64,000 nt of DNA from Companilactobacillus sp. (GTDB lineage: Bacteria > Bacillota > Bacilli > Lactobacillales > Lactobacillaceae). This document shows positions 31,301 through 39,980 of the stretch, piece by piece; position 1 is the first letter of the stretch, and every line of letters starts with the position of its first letter. Under the pieces are notes generated by a model. That model was given only the letters and a program-made list of their open reading frames with translations. It made no database searches and had not been told where the DNA came from. Made by a program: the position numbers and the translations under genes. The stretch covers positions 1,674,001 to 1,738,000 of the forward strand of contig NZ_JAKVLR010000001.1 in assembly GCF_022484265.1 (NCBI RefSeq), in the 5' to 3' direction.

Positions 31301-34300
31301 CCTGTAATCTTCGCTGTTGTTGGTGTTGGACTTATGCTCAGTCTTGATGCATTTGTTACTGCACTTGCATATCCAATCCTAATTACAACATTGAATATCG
31401 GACTTGTATTATCAGTTCTTTCAAATCCATTGGTTGCATTATTGGGAATCAACGCATTTGCTACGATCGGTCTCGTATCAATCGTGCTTGGTGTACTTGG
31501 AATCTTCATGTTAGCTTACACATGGATGCCAGCTTCATTTAACTTATTAGCATTCTTACAATATCTAATCTTTGCTAACCCTGGTTTCTATGCAATTATT
31601 GAAGGTTCGCTTGTACCAGCTATTGGTGCTATTGGACTAATCATCGGTGGTGTTATCTACTGGATCTTTGGTAACTTTGGTTCCGGATTAATCACTGCTA
31701 ACTCATTTGCACTATTTGTCCACACAATGTTCCCATTGGTACTCAATACATTACTTGGTGTTGCAGAGCTATTATCAATACTTCCTGTATTGTTACTCGC
31801 ATTGCCAGTTGCATTGATTCAAGCAGCATTATTATTAGGATTATTCGCATTACCAGTTGTCATCTTTAATGTACTTAACTTGTTACCTGCATTAATCGTT
31901 GGTCTATCTTCATTGATCATCATCAATTGGTTCTTCGGATCAGTTGCTTTCCAACTATTAACAAATCCTATCGAAGATCTTAAGACATTCATTGTTCTCC
32001 TATATACAATGGTTACAGAACCAGTATTCTACTGGGCATTCATTTGGATTACATTACCAATGACAATCGGTGCCTTCTTAGGTGCATTCGTTAACTGGTT
32101 GAATCCATTGAATTGGATCTTCAAAGCAATTTCTGCATTTACAATCATTGGCATTCCAATCACAGTATTGTTGTCAATTCTTGATATCGATATTATTAGA
32201 GTCCTAGCATTGCTTACAACTCTTCCAATCGTTGGTATCCCAGTTGCTGCATTACTTGGAATTGCTAAACTATTATTATTGAACTTAATCAATATTTACT
32301 TCTTGAATTCATTTATTGCATCTCTACCTGTTGTAATCGAACCTTGGGTTGCTCTATTGATCATCTTTATTGATGATTTGGTAGGTGGAATCTTATCACT
32401 TGGTATTAGTGTTCCAGATATTCTATTAACATGGGGCATGTTAATTCCAGCAATCGCATTCCCAGTATTGTTCGTTGTATTAGGCTTAACAATTATGTTA
32501 TCTCTTGATGCAGTCGTAACATTACTTGCAATTCCATTGATTGCACCATTGATTAATATTTCATTATTAATCTTGGCACTTGGTTTCAACCCATTACTTG
32601 CATTAATCGGAGTAAATCTATTTACTACAATCGGTATCACTTCAATTGTGTTAGCAATAGCAGGTCTATTCACTCTTGCTTACACATGGATGCCATTCTC
32701 ATTTAACGCATTAGCATTCCTTGTTTACTTCATCTTTGTAAACCCAGGATTCTATGCAATTATCCAAGGATCATTAGTTCCAGCCATCGGTGCTATCGGA
32801 CTAATAATCGGAGGTGTCCTTCACTGGATCATTGGTAACTTTGGTACAGGATTGATTACTGCTAACTCATTTGCAATCTTTGCACATGTTGCATTTACTG
32901 CTGTTCTTTCATTAGCTATTGGTGTTATTGAATTAATCTCAGTATTGCCAGTCGCATTGATCGCATTGCCATTAGCAATCATTCAAAGCTTGTTGTTACT
33001 CGGTTTGTTCGCATTGCCAGTTGTATTATTCAACTTAGCAATCTTCTTGCCAGCATTGATCATCGGTGCCGCAGGTATGTTGGCTGCATTCTGGTTCTTC
33101 GGATCAGCATTCTTCCAGCTATTAACAAATCCTATTCAAGATTTGAAAGCACTTGTTGTATTAGTTTACACAATGATCACTGAACCAATATTCTATTGGG
33201 GCTTCCAATTCATTACGATTCCAATGACATTTGGAGCATTTATTGGAACATTCCTCAATTGGGTAAATCCATTGAATTATATCTTCAAAGCAATTTCTGC
33301 ATTTGCCATTCTTGGTACACCAATTGTTGAATTGAATTCATTCTTAGCACTTGAACTTCTAAGATTTGGTTCATTGTTAACATTATTACCAATCTTTGGT
33401 ATTCCAGCATTCCTTGGCTTGACTATCGCTAAACGCATGTTGGTAAGATTGCTTGTATTATTTGTACTAAACACATTCCTTGCAACAGTTCCAGTTGTCT
33501 TAGAACCATGGGTTGCATTACTAATTATCGTCATTGACGATGTTGTTGGTGGAATTCTATCACTTGGTATTAGTGTTCCAGACATCTTGCTTACATGGGG
33601 TATGTTGATCCCTGCAATTGCATTCCCAGTATTATTCGCTGTACAAGGCGTCGGAATCATGCTCGGATTTGATATCATTGATATCTTAATCTTTGCTCCA
33701 TTAATTCTAATACCTATGATTTTCGGATTGTTTAATGCAATCCTTGCAAATCCATTACTTGCAATAATTACTAAACTATTCTTTGACTTCCAAGGAATCG
33801 TTTCAATTGGTCTATTGTTAGCTGGTATCTTTACACTTTCATATATCTGGCTACCAATGACATTTAATGGTTTAGCATTTGCAATTTACTTCATCTTTGG
33901 AAACCCAGGATTCTATGCAATTATTCAAGGATCCTTAGTTCCAGCAATTGGTGCAATTGGTTTGATCATCGCTGGTATCCTACACTGGGTAATTGGTAAC
34001 TTCGGTACAGGATTAGTTACAGCTAACTCATTTGCATTGTTCGTACACTTGATGTTCCCACTTGTCCTAACAACAGTTATCGGCATTTTGGAATTAGTAT
34101 CATCACTTGCACTTTCAATCTTTGCACCATTGCTTCCATTGATTGCACTTGGAGTACTTGGACTAGTTGTACTTCCATTAGTTCTAAGTATCTACGCTGC
34201 ATTTAAGGCATTCCAGACATTATTGATTTTGATTTCATTGGCACCATTCTTGATTCCATTAGTTGGATTAACATTGGGTCTATTGGCTCCAATCTTCCCA

Positions 34301-37300
34301 CTATTGTTATTGATTTTGATCCCATTGCAATTATTGTTTGATGTCGGCGTTTGGTTATTATTCAGAGGCTTGAATAACCTATTATCATTATTGAACGGAT
34401 TGATTAAACAAATTGTTGTTAATACAATTGGATCATTCATTCCAACATTATTGATGAAACTAGCATTGTTGAATTCATTGATGCTACATCTATTTGCCGG
34501 ATTGATGAACTTGATCCCTGGACTATTACATAAATTGTTCACAATTCCACTATGGTTATTAAGCGGATTAAGATTCTTAACAAGTCTATTGACAGTTCCA
34601 GTCTTATTATTAGACATGCTAAACAACTTTATCGCTAGCCTAGTTTGGAACTTCATTACAAGTCTTGCTTCATTCTTAATCAAGAACTTGATTTGGATCA
34701 AACTCTTTAAGCTTTTGAACAAATTAGTTGGTTTATTATTAAGACCAATCTTACTAGTTATCAATATTGCAATTCCATTGCTTGCTTTGCCTATCATTAA
34801 GTTCATCAAAGCTTTAAGAAATGCAATTATAGCAGGATTATTATCATTCTTAATTCCATTTATCGGTGCTTTCTTAATTATTCCAACAGCAATTCTTGAT
34901 GGATTAAGATTCATAATTGACGATGTAATCTTAGGATTGTTATTACTACCTGGACTAATTCCATTTAGAAATCTCTTATTAGATGCATTGTTCTTAATTC
35001 CAGCACTATTGAACTTTATAGCTCTCAACAACTTATTGAGAACGCCATTGAAGTGGATCCACGACTTGTTCTGGCAATTAGCATTACCATTAGCTGTATT
35101 AGCCATAACATTCGCAATCTTGATTCCATTCTTCGGATTGATCTCATTATTGAATCCACTTAAGTGGCTCAGAATGGCATTGTTATCAGCATTGACAACA
35201 TTTAATGTTCAGTTGTTGACAACCTTGATCGTATTGCCATTGAAACTATTGAATAATAAGCTATTGAGCTTATTACCAGCATTATTGAACGGCTTACTAT
35301 TAGGCTTCTTGAGAAATATCTTAGGTGGATTGCCACTAGATGTTCTTGGATTATTAGCATTACCATTGCTTAATATCCTTGGATTGATTGGTACATTAAC
35401 ACCAGGATTGAGATTATTAGGATTACCATTATTACTACTAACTCAATTACTTGGATTGCCACTATTATTAGATTCATTGAGAAACTTAATTGCACCACTT
35501 CTTTGGGGCTTATTAGCAGGATTGTTAACATATCCACTTGTAAAACTAGCTAAGAATGTAATTGATATTGCATTGTTGCCATTACTTGGATTGTTATCGA
35601 CATTGCCAATCTTCCTATTGAAGTTATTCAATAAAGCATTTGTATTACGTCCATTGTTATTATTCGGCTTACCATTGTTAGCTCAATTATTAACAGGATT
35701 AGCATTACCACTATTCAACTTGATCAGAAGAGCTATCAAGCTTGGCTTGAACTTGTTGAAGGGTGCAATCGCATTATTGACAATGCCATTGTGGCTTGGA
35801 CTTCCAGCCTTGAATCTATTGAGAGAAGCATTAATCTTACCAGTATTGTTATTAACATTACTCAGAGGATTAAGAAATATCTTCCGTCTACTTGGATTCC
35901 CATTGTTGTTATTAGCTCTACCATTATTGGCCGGCTTAGCAACATTGCTTCTAGGACTTCCATTGATCACATTGCTCAACATGTTATTATCAATGCCATT
36001 ATTAGCATTGCTTCTACCATTGTTAGCAGCATTACCAATCTTGCCAATCAAGATCTTATTAGATCTATTGTTATTACCACTTGTATTATTAGGTAACAAA
36101 CTTCTAGGATTGCCAGCAGCACTTCTAGCAGGATTATTACTACCATTACTATTGGGCAGAATGATCAGACACTTGATCAAGTTGCCATTAGACCTTCTTA
36201 AGTTAGCCGGTTTGGTATTGTTCAACTTATTGTTGCCATTCATTCCATTCCTCAACTTATTGACACCATTACTATGGCCATTAGGATTACTCCTACAACC
36301 ATTAGCATTGGCAGATGTATTAAGAGATCTTCTTGGAAACTTACCATTCGATCTATTGAACTTGTTATTGATCCTTCCATTAGCACAAATCTTGAGTACA
36401 CTTGCAATGTTAATTCCTGGATTAGGATTGCTTCTAATTCCATTCTTATTACCATTGAAACTATTCAACAGATTTATCGCTATCCCATTAGCATTAGTAA
36501 GAACATTAGGTGACTTAGCTAAAGCATTATTGCTTGGCTTACCACTAGCATTGTTAGGTACATTATTGGCATTCCCATTAATCAACCTATTGAACGACAT
36601 CTTGAGCTTGGCATTATTACCATTACTCACAGGTCTTCTAACATTGCCATTGTTCTTATTGAACCTTGGACTATTAACATTATTGACATTCCCAATTGCC
36701 AAGGGTGTATTACCATTCTTGATCGCAAACGGATTGTCAGCATTAGTCGCAAACTTCTTACCAGTATTAGCTGGCTTACTATTGAACCCAGTTATCGTAT
36801 TGGCAAACGGAATCAGATTGCTCAAGGATCTTATCAAGACAATCAATAAGTTCATCTTATTAGGACTTCTTGCATTGCCAGGATTGATCCCATTCAGAAA
36901 CTTGATATTAAACGGATTATTCTTAATCCCAGCATTGATCAATGGATTATCATTATTGAATTTATTGAGCTTGCCATTCAAGTTCTTGAGAGACTTATTG
37001 AAGAACAATATCCTTCCATTGTTAGTAGCAGGATTAACAAATCTATTGTTATTACCAATCTTTGGACCATTGCAATTCCTTAACCCAATCAACTGGATCT
37101 TAGTACCAGCATTAGCAGCATTGAGAACATTTAATACTAAGTTATTAGCTAAATTGTTCTTAGTACCTGGATTGATCTTATTAAACTTATTAACAAGCTT
37201 GATTCCAGCTACATTAGCTGCAATCGTTGTACCATTGCTCAGAAGCCTATTAGGTGGCTTACCTCTAGACATTCTCGGATTGCTTGGCTTACCATTGCTC

Positions 37301-39484
37301 AACTTAGCAGCATTGATTGGTTCATTTATTCCAGGAATCAGATTGTTAGCTCTACCATTGTTGTTATTAACTCAATTACTAGGACTACCATTATTACTAG
37401 ACACATTAAGAAACTTGATCGCACCACTTCTATGGGGCAACTTAGCAGGATTGTTGACATACCCAATCGCAAACTTAGTTAAAGATGCATTAGCACTTCT
37501 AGGATTGCCATTGTTAGACTTGTTAACATTCTTACCAAGATTTGGCTTCAAGCTATTACGCAACGTATTATTAGGTAACTTGTTGCATCTAGGATTGCCA
37601 TTACTTGCACAAGCATTGACATTCTTAGCACTAGTACCATTGAACTTATTAAGAGCTGGATTGAAGTTGTTGAGAAACATCTTGCCATTAGCACTTGCCT
37701 TATTGACAATGCCATTATGGTTCAACTTGCCATTACTCAACATCATCAGAAGAGTAGCCTTCTGGTTACTACTTGGATTAGAGTTATTGACTCTACCATT
37801 CAAGCTATTGAGAAATATCTTGAGAACATTTGTCGGCTTACCATTATTGATGTTAGGTCTTCCATTGTTAGCAGGATTGCTCAACTTCTTGTTCATCTTG
37901 CCACTTGTAACACTTGCATCAATGTTGTTAGCATTGCCATTACCATTGACATTGTTATTACCATTGCTCGCATTATTAGGCAACTTGCCAATCAAGCTAT
38001 TAACAGATCTATTATTATTACCATTGATGTTCTTGACCAACGGATTGCTTGCATTACCATTAGCAGGAATCTTAGGCAATATCTTGCCATTAGTATTAGG
38101 AGCATTGAACGGATTGATCAAATTGCCATTCGATCTACTTGGTTTGTTAGGTCTACCATTGTTGTTAGGTCTTCTAGACTTAGGTAAATTGATTGCATTA
38201 TTCAACCCATTACTATGGCCATTACTACCAATTCTCAACATCCTCAGAAATGTATTGAGAATGATGATTCCATTCAAGTTGGCAGACTTCTTGAAGGATA
38301 TCCTCGGACCATTGTCAGCATTGCCAATCGACAACTTATTGGCATTAGCAATTCCAGCACTTGGATTATTAACATTGTTAACAATGCTTAACCCAATCTT
38401 CTGGCCATTGCTTCCAGTATTATTGCCATTAGCATTGACACTTGGTTTAGTAGGAACACCAATCGCATTATTCAGAGTTCTAAAAGACTTATTGAAACTC
38501 GCACTTCCTGTATTGGCAACAATGTTATTGTTCCCAATCATTCATACAGGAATGAACATTCTCGGATTATTGGCATTGCCATTAATCAGTGGATTGTTAA
38601 CATTACCATTGTTCTTATTGAACTTAGGTCTTAAGACCTTGATCACGTTACCAATCGTTAAAGGATTATTGCCATTCTTGATCAATCTTGGCATCGTGTT
38701 AGCCCTCGCTAACATTCCAGCCTTGATCATGTTGCCAGTAATTGTATTGCGTAATTTGGTCAAAGGATTGAGATTAATAGGCGACGCATTAGCAATTCTC
38801 TTGGCATTACCAGGAGTACTCAAAGACATATTTGATTTAGTAATCCTCCCTCTAAAGATCCTGATCAAACCTCTATTAGTACTCGGTTTACCATTGATTG
38901 CAAATGTATTGACATTCTTAGCATTGACACCATTGATGTTATTGAATAACTTGTTAGCACATCTAATCAAATTGCCATTGCTTGGCTTAATAGGATTAGG
39001 CAACGCATTACTACCATTGTTAGTACCATTATTGTTCATGAATATGTTGGTTCGTCCGTTAATTACTCTTGGACTAATGTTACTCAATGGAGTGGTCTTA
39101 CCAGGACTATTGAAACTAGCATTAGCAATTCCATTAATCGGATTGTTAGCATTACCATTCATTATCAGCTTGCTTGGATTACCATTGTTCTTATTGAGCT
39201 TACCAATTCCATTATTCAATATGGGACTACAACTACTCAGCTTAGGCATGATTATTCCAGGATTAGCAATGACGATCATGGGCGTGGTAGCATTACCATT
39301 TGGATTGAGCGGATTGCTTGGCGGTGGAACTGGAACACCAGGTACAACAGTACCAGGCATACCAGGAACACCGGGCGATAACGGAAACTTGGTTCCAGAA
39401 CAACCAGGTATCAACGTACTTCGTCGTATCCCATCAGTTGGATTCTGGGTACACAACGACCCATTAGTATTATCACAATATTAA
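24551..39484 (+). CDS. Open segment 3 of the giant gene: 4,977 codons of hydrophobic repeats
   Basis: The frame continues straight from the TAA; a first start-like TTG lies at 24578 without a ribosome site. Almost the whole segment is Leu, Ile, Val, Ala, Phe, Pro and Gly with scattered single Arg, Lys, Asp or Asn, in stretches resembling membrane helices. Three repeat classes follow one another and are listed separately. The final residues become polar (GTGTPGTTVPGIPGTPG, then RRIPSVGFWVHNDP). The long open frames on the opposite strand are by-products of this codon composition. Survival of nearly 5,000 codons without another stop argues for recent or tolerated loss. Confidence 0.6.
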   Translation, partial: PIVLAGLGLLNALALPFIFALSALGLVALLGLLLLSIRLPLIALALLALPSFIPFFNLIMDTIFLAPLVTMVLSVLNLFIGLPLMMLIDTIIDLTVPFLVFLAGLLLLAPVFGPLAFLNPLTWINLPLVTLIGTYLTKLALKLISLPVIFFFNGLISLIPAAIVAFFVGLLRALFGGLPFMLLAPLFLLPIVLNGFLTALVPGLNLFTVPAALIAGLIGLPLALAGLLNNVLGRLIWRVLSFVTAYLASNVLKDLLALIGVPLTINLLTPLIFINKFLTTQFLIFPALWLGLPLLAQLLTSGLLWGITFIKGFAQVALDLFNIGATLLTLPLWTILPGLNLLRRLALAFVAFVSLPLRLLKNILHFVRAIVEIGAILALPLLVGLPAFLLLLPITTFNFFALKLLNVLIPLLLSLFNALALSLIVAGITFIALLAIHLLNKFLSLAAKLLALGAITLLILGALPILLGAALLNFLLLAGLNAFIGFNAWLITTLINNLLIGALLLGLALLPLVSQLIINTVVKWTIRAVVHLIRFFVGLFRLGARLVLQFIIGLTNLVLGVAKAISVVAAVTNLLLAPISLLVPVVGPILFLLHLLRAGLAGINFLILLPLKLLAGLINFLTLGGLLLSIPYWLFIRPLTSVLLAIGAGIISDIVMTLLTLPLVLFNTLTLFNLVGIPALLLKAFNNLVVLPLLINGIGLLLALGLPLALLLGALGLLNLLALGLLGLNFPLIALILLSLPNLIPFLDLIMVAMNLIGLASLLLNGLKLLLLPIKILGDLFNDFLIPALVAGLTFLLLLPLLGVITFLNPLRWLNLGILSAIGTFLAKLLLGLLAIPFILVKNLLTSLIPAVLAGLLVGLLRALFGGLPFLLLALGLLLPLILNGLLTALIPGLNLLTVPLGLLALLAGLPLVTLGILNNLLKQLVWTVLGTILTQLALNLAKDLLDLLLWLPLQLLLALPLFLLNLALNALLLRPLLLFGLPLLAALLTQIALTLFNLIRRGLELIAELLTLGATLLTLPLWTILPGINFLRRLLKTAMIFRILRNILVGLLKMGILIGLPFLNGLFAIPLALFNAVVAFILTKLFFAVLAVILGAVFTAIEMLLLKALLLPLILLNSALLALIPSLLNGLIVGLLRLFFGGLPFFTLARLFVIVPMILIGLLTALIPGLNLLTLPLGLLALLVLLPLSILGTIWNILISLLAGNWARLISKLLLNAFNDIAAVELALAGLPILLLLAPIIPLVLLIPALIIMLGSLPFILLSMLLLLPISLPILIFNLLLILPVLVFGLPQLYTLLWFFGSAFLVLTTDPLEDLKAFIVLMYTMVTEPVLYWAFNLIMIPITIGTFIGSFTNWLNPLNWLNKAITAFALFAAPIASLLALLNIDLLRFGILLTSIPLLSIPAFIVLTIAKRLMLLLSGIFFLNSFIASAPVVIEPWVALLIIFIDDLVGGILSLGISVPDVLLTWGMLVPAVAFPVFFAVGGVGLMLSLDSIAVALLLPIITIVLNIGLVLSAIANPITALIAINLFATIGLASIVAGLAGAFMLAYVWMPFAFNLLPFLQYLIFANPAFYAIIEGSLVPAIGAIGLIIGGVIYWILGNFGSGMLTATSFGIFVHLLFPLVLNVVFGIAELLSVLPVLLLVLPLALIQSTILLGLINLPIIIFNILNVLPVLVIGVPALISIFWLFGSVFLQLLTNPVEDIKAFFVLLYTMVEEPVFYWAWNYITIPMTIATFVGMFTNWVNPFNWLNKAISAVPLLGIPLVLIGLLLTIDILRVISLVATIPLLNIPTLILLTIAKLTTLTFLTLLVLNSFVATVPVVLEPWAALVIIFIDDLVGGILSLGISVPDVLLTWGMMIMAVVAPILFAVQGLNAMLSLDIIAALILMPIVAVSLNLGLLSMAFTHPFAVIIAINNLAAMGITSLVLLVLGIFMLAYTWLPITFNDLAFLQFFIFGNPGFYAIIMGSLVPAIGAIGLIIAGVLFWIFGNFGSGLITANSFALFVHVMFPLVFSMLIGVAALASVLPVLLVALPAALIKTLLFFALINIPIILFNLLILIPVALIGTASLITIFWFFGSAFFQLLTNPLEDLKTFIVLLYTMVTEPVFYWAFNLITVPMTISSFIGTFVNWLNPFNWLNLAITSFVILGLPITDLLIILNVDILRFAILFTSLPIFSIPAFFVLGLAKKELLLMFVLYFLNSFVASVPVVLEPWVALLIIFIDDLVGGILSLGISVPDVLVTWVMLIPAITFPVIFAVVGVGLMLSLDAFVTALAYPILITTLNIGLVLSVLSNPLVALLGINAFATIGLVSIVLGVLGIFMLAYTWMPASFNLLAFLQYLIFANPGFYAIIEGSLVPAIGAIGLIIGGVIYWIFGNFGSGLITANSFALFVHTMFPLVLNTLLGVAELLSILPVLLLALPVALIQAALLLGLFALPVVIFNVLNLLPALIVGLSSLIIINWFFGSVAFQLLTNPIEDLKTFIVLLYTMVTEPVFYWAFIWITLPMTIGAFLGAFVNWLNPLNWIFKAISAFTIIGIPITVLLSILDIDIIRVLALLTTLPIVGIPVAALLGIAKLLLLNLINIYFLNSFIASLPVVIEPWVALLIIFIDDLVGGILSLGISVPDILLTWGMLIPAIAFPVLFVVLGLTIMLSLDAVVTLLAIPLIAPLINISLLILALGFNPLLALIGVNLFTTIGITSIVLAIAGLFTLAYTWMPFSFNALAFLVYFIFVNPGFYAIIQGSLVPAIGAIGLIIGGVLHWIIGNFGTGLITANSFAIFAHVAFTAVLSLAIGVIELISVLPVALIALPLAIIQSLLLLGLFALPVVLFNLAIFLPALIIGAAGMLAAFWFFGSAFFQLLTNPIQDLKALVVLVYTMITEPIFYWGFQFITIPMTFGAFIGTFLNWVNPLNYIFKAISAFAILGTPIVELNSFLALELLRFGSLLTLLPIFGIPAFLGLTIAKRMLVRLLVLFVLNTFLATVPVVLEPWVALLIIVIDDVVGGILSLGISVPDILLTWGMLIPAIAFPVLFAVQGVGIMLGFDIIDILIFAPLILIPMIFGLFNAILANPLLAIITKLFFDFQGIVSIGLLLAGIFTLSYIWLPMTFNGLAFAIYFIFGNPGFYAIIQGSLVPAIGAIGLIIAGILHWVIGNFGTGLVTANSFALFVHLMFPLVLTTVIGILELVSSLALSIFAPLLPLIALGVLGLVVLPLVLSIYAAFKAFQTLLILISLAPFLIPLVGLTLGLLAPIFPLLLLILIPLQLLFDVGVWLLFRGLNNLLSLLNGLIKQIVVNTIGSFIPTLLMKLALLNSLMLHLFAGLMNLIPGLLHKLFTIPLWLLSGLRFLTSLLTVPVLLLDMLNNFIASLVWNFITSLASFLIKNLIWIKLFKLLNKLVGLLLRPILLVINIAIPLLALPIIKFIKALRNAIIAGLLSFLIPFIGAFLIIPTAILDGLRFIIDDVILGLLLLPGLIPFRNLLLDALFLIPALLNFIALNNLLRTPLKWIHDLFWQLALPLAVLAITFAILIPFFGLISLLNPLKWLRMALLSALTTFNVQLLTTLIVLPLKLLNNKLLSLLPALLNGLLLGFLRNILGGLPLDVLGLLALPLLNILGLIGTLTPGLRLLGLPLLLLTQLLGLPLLLDSLRNLIAPLLWGLLAGLLTYPLVKLAKNVIDIALLPLLGLLSTLPIFLLKLFNKAFVLRPLLLFGLPLLAQLLTGLALPLFNLIRRAIKLGLNLLKGAIALLTMPLWLGLPALNLLREALILPVLLLTLLRGLRNIFRLLGFPLLLLALPLLAGLATLLLGLPLITLLNMLLSMPLLALLLPLLAALPILPIKILLDLLLLPLVLLGNKLLGLPAALLAGLLLPLLLGRMIRHLIKLPLDLLKLAGLVLFNLLLPFIPFLNLLTPLLWPLGLLLQPLALADVLRDLLGNLPFDLLNLLLILPLAQILSTLAMLIPGLGLLLIPFLLPLKLFNRFIAIPLALVRTLGDLAKALLLGLPLALLGTLLAFPLINLLNDILSLALLPLLTGLLTLPLFLLNLGLLTLLTFPIAKGVLPFLIANGLSALVANFLPVLAGLLLNPVIVLANGIRLLKDLIKTINKFILLGLLALPGLIPFRNLILNGLFLIPALINGLSLLNLLSLPFKFLRDLLKNNILPLLVAGLTNLLLLPIFGPLQFLNPINWILVPALAALRTFNTKLLAKLFLVPGLILLNLLTSLIPATLAAIVVPLLRSLLGGLPLDILGLLGLPLLNLAALIGSFIPGIRLLALPLLLLTQLLGLPLLLDTLRNLIAPLLWGNLAGLLTYPIANLVKDALALLGLPLLDLLTFLPRFGFKLLRNVLLGNLLHLGLPLLAQALTFLALVPLNLLRAGLKLLRNILPLALALLTMPLWFNLPLLNIIRRVAFWLLLGLELLTLPFKLLRNILRTFVGLPLLMLGLPLLAGLLNFLFILPLVTLASMLLALPLPLTLLLPLLALLGNLPIKLLTDLLLLPLMFLTNGLLALPLAGILGNILPLVLGALNGLIKLPFDLLGLLGLPLLLGLLDLGKLIALFNPLLWPLLPILNILRNVLRMMIPFKLADFLKDILGPLSALPIDNLLALAIPALGLLTLLTMLNPIFWPLLPVLLPLALTLGLVGTPIALFRVLKDLLKLALPVLATMLLFPIIHTGMNILGLLALPLISGLLTLPLFLLNLGLKTLITLPIVKGLLPFLINLGIVLALANIPALIMLPVIVLRNLVKGLRLIGDALAILLALPGVLKDIFDLVILPLKILIKPLLVLGLPLIANVLTFLALTPLMLLNNLLAHLIKLPLLGLIGLGNALLPLLVPLLFMNMLVRPLITLGLMLLNGVVLPGLLKLALAIPLIGLLALPFIISLLGLPLFLLSLPIPLFNMGLQLLSLGMIIPGLAMTIMGVVALPFGLSGLLGGGTGTPGTTVPGIPGTPGDNGNLVPEQPGINVLRRIPSVGFWVHNDPLVLSQY
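28318..34110 (+). repeat. Giant-gene repeat class B: five tandem 387-codon units
   Basis: The landmark (G/Q)-A-G-A-T before the Lys codon recurs at 28490, 29651, 30812, 31973 and 33137, so the period is 1,161 bp three times and then 1,164 bp. Each unit carries FFGSAF or a variant, LLYTMVTEPVFYWAF, IIFIDDLVGGILSLGISVPD, a segment like NPGFYAII-GSLVPAIGAIG, and WI-GNFG-G. Outer parts diverge more than these cores. Unit limits are approximate. Confidence 0.88.
34111..39327 (+). repeat. Giant-gene repeat class C (643-codon period)
   Basis: LLTQLLGLPLLLDSLRNLIA at about 35441 and its near copy LLTQLLGLPLLLDTLRNLIA at 37370 lie 1,929 bp apart. LPGLIPFRNL, LGGLPLD and LLTMPLW recur with compatible spacing. 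Class C resembles class A in style (Pro-Leu-Leu motifs, FGGLPF versus LGGLPL), so both probably share an origin. Confidence 0.75.
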
Positions 39485-39949
39485 TGAAGTGAGTTGTACG
39501 TGGAAGAAAACCACAGCAAGTTAGGTCATGTTTAGGAATTGAGTTTAGGAATTGGTGTGGAAGCCAGCCTAGATTCAAACCCAGCGGATGGAAACATCTG
39601 ATTCTTAAAATGGCAAATAACTTCAAATAAATTGATACTTAGGATTCATCAAGTCGCATACCAACAAGGATTCAAAGATCATTGATAAATATGCGAAATG
39701 TAAATAGCCACAAAAAATAGTCATCCGAAAGGGTGGCTATTTTTTTGTCATTAAAATGTAATATTTCGGTTGAGTGCTTATAAACTATAGCAAGTGATTT
39801 TCTGTAAACACTTGTAAATCTCTACACCATGGTATTTTGGGGGCATCAGCGTTGTGAAAATAAGCGAAAAATAGTATCGAGAATTGTACCTGAGATTATT
39901 TAAATATGATTTTTTTTAACATCAATTTAGTAAAAAAATAATACCGTGA
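39485..39949. other. Gene-free stretch between giant gene and Mga-like gene
   Basis: About 465 bp with no supportable gene. It holds the giant-gene terminator at 39712-39746 and the start of the regulator's promoter region. Confidence 0.6.
39712..39746 (+). terminator. Terminator downstream of the giant gene
   Basis: AAAAAATAGTCATCC, loop GAAA, then GGGTGGCTATTTTTTT, with two G-U pairs in the stem. It lies about 230 nt after the giant-gene stop. Confidence 0.75.
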
Positions 39950-39955
39950 TATAAT
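39947..39955 (+). promoter_or_regulatory. Extended -10 promoter of the Mga-like gene
   Basis: TGATATAAT at 39947-39955 is a TGnTATAAT element. The start of transcription would fall near 39962, which rules out the in-frame ATG at 39960 as a start codon. Confidence 0.65.
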
Positions 39956-39980
39956 CTATATGACTCGGGAGGTGATACTA

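Larger units (their letters stand above)
20588..39484 (+). pseudogene. Giant secreted leucine-rich hydrophobic repeat protein, one frame with two in-frame stops
   Basis: One frame of 6,298 codons before the final stop is interrupted only by TAG at codon 350 (21635-21637) and TAA at codon 1321 (24548-24550); no frameshift was seen over 18.9 kb. Order: signal peptide (cleavage after VAQA, about residue 38), a beta-type domain to about 180, a Gln/Thr/Ser/Asn-rich linker to about 455, two related soluble domains (about 461-590 and 652-775), an Ala/Gly turn, about 5,400 leucine-rich hydrophobic residues in three repeat classes, and a collagen-like GTPGTTVPGIPGTPG segment near the end. GGGGAG precedes ATG 20588. 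No LPxTG is present. Ribosome sites are missing after both stops, so downstream parts need read-through; otherwise this is a young pseudogene. I know no such family. Confidence 0.85.

Noticed and set aside
22900..39456. Several long open frames on the minus strand opposite the giant gene (up to about 730 codons)
   Set aside because: They are antisense by-products of the Leu/Ile/Val-rich codon use on the plus strand. Their translations are Asn/Lys/Pro-rich nonsense, and they have no ribosome sites.
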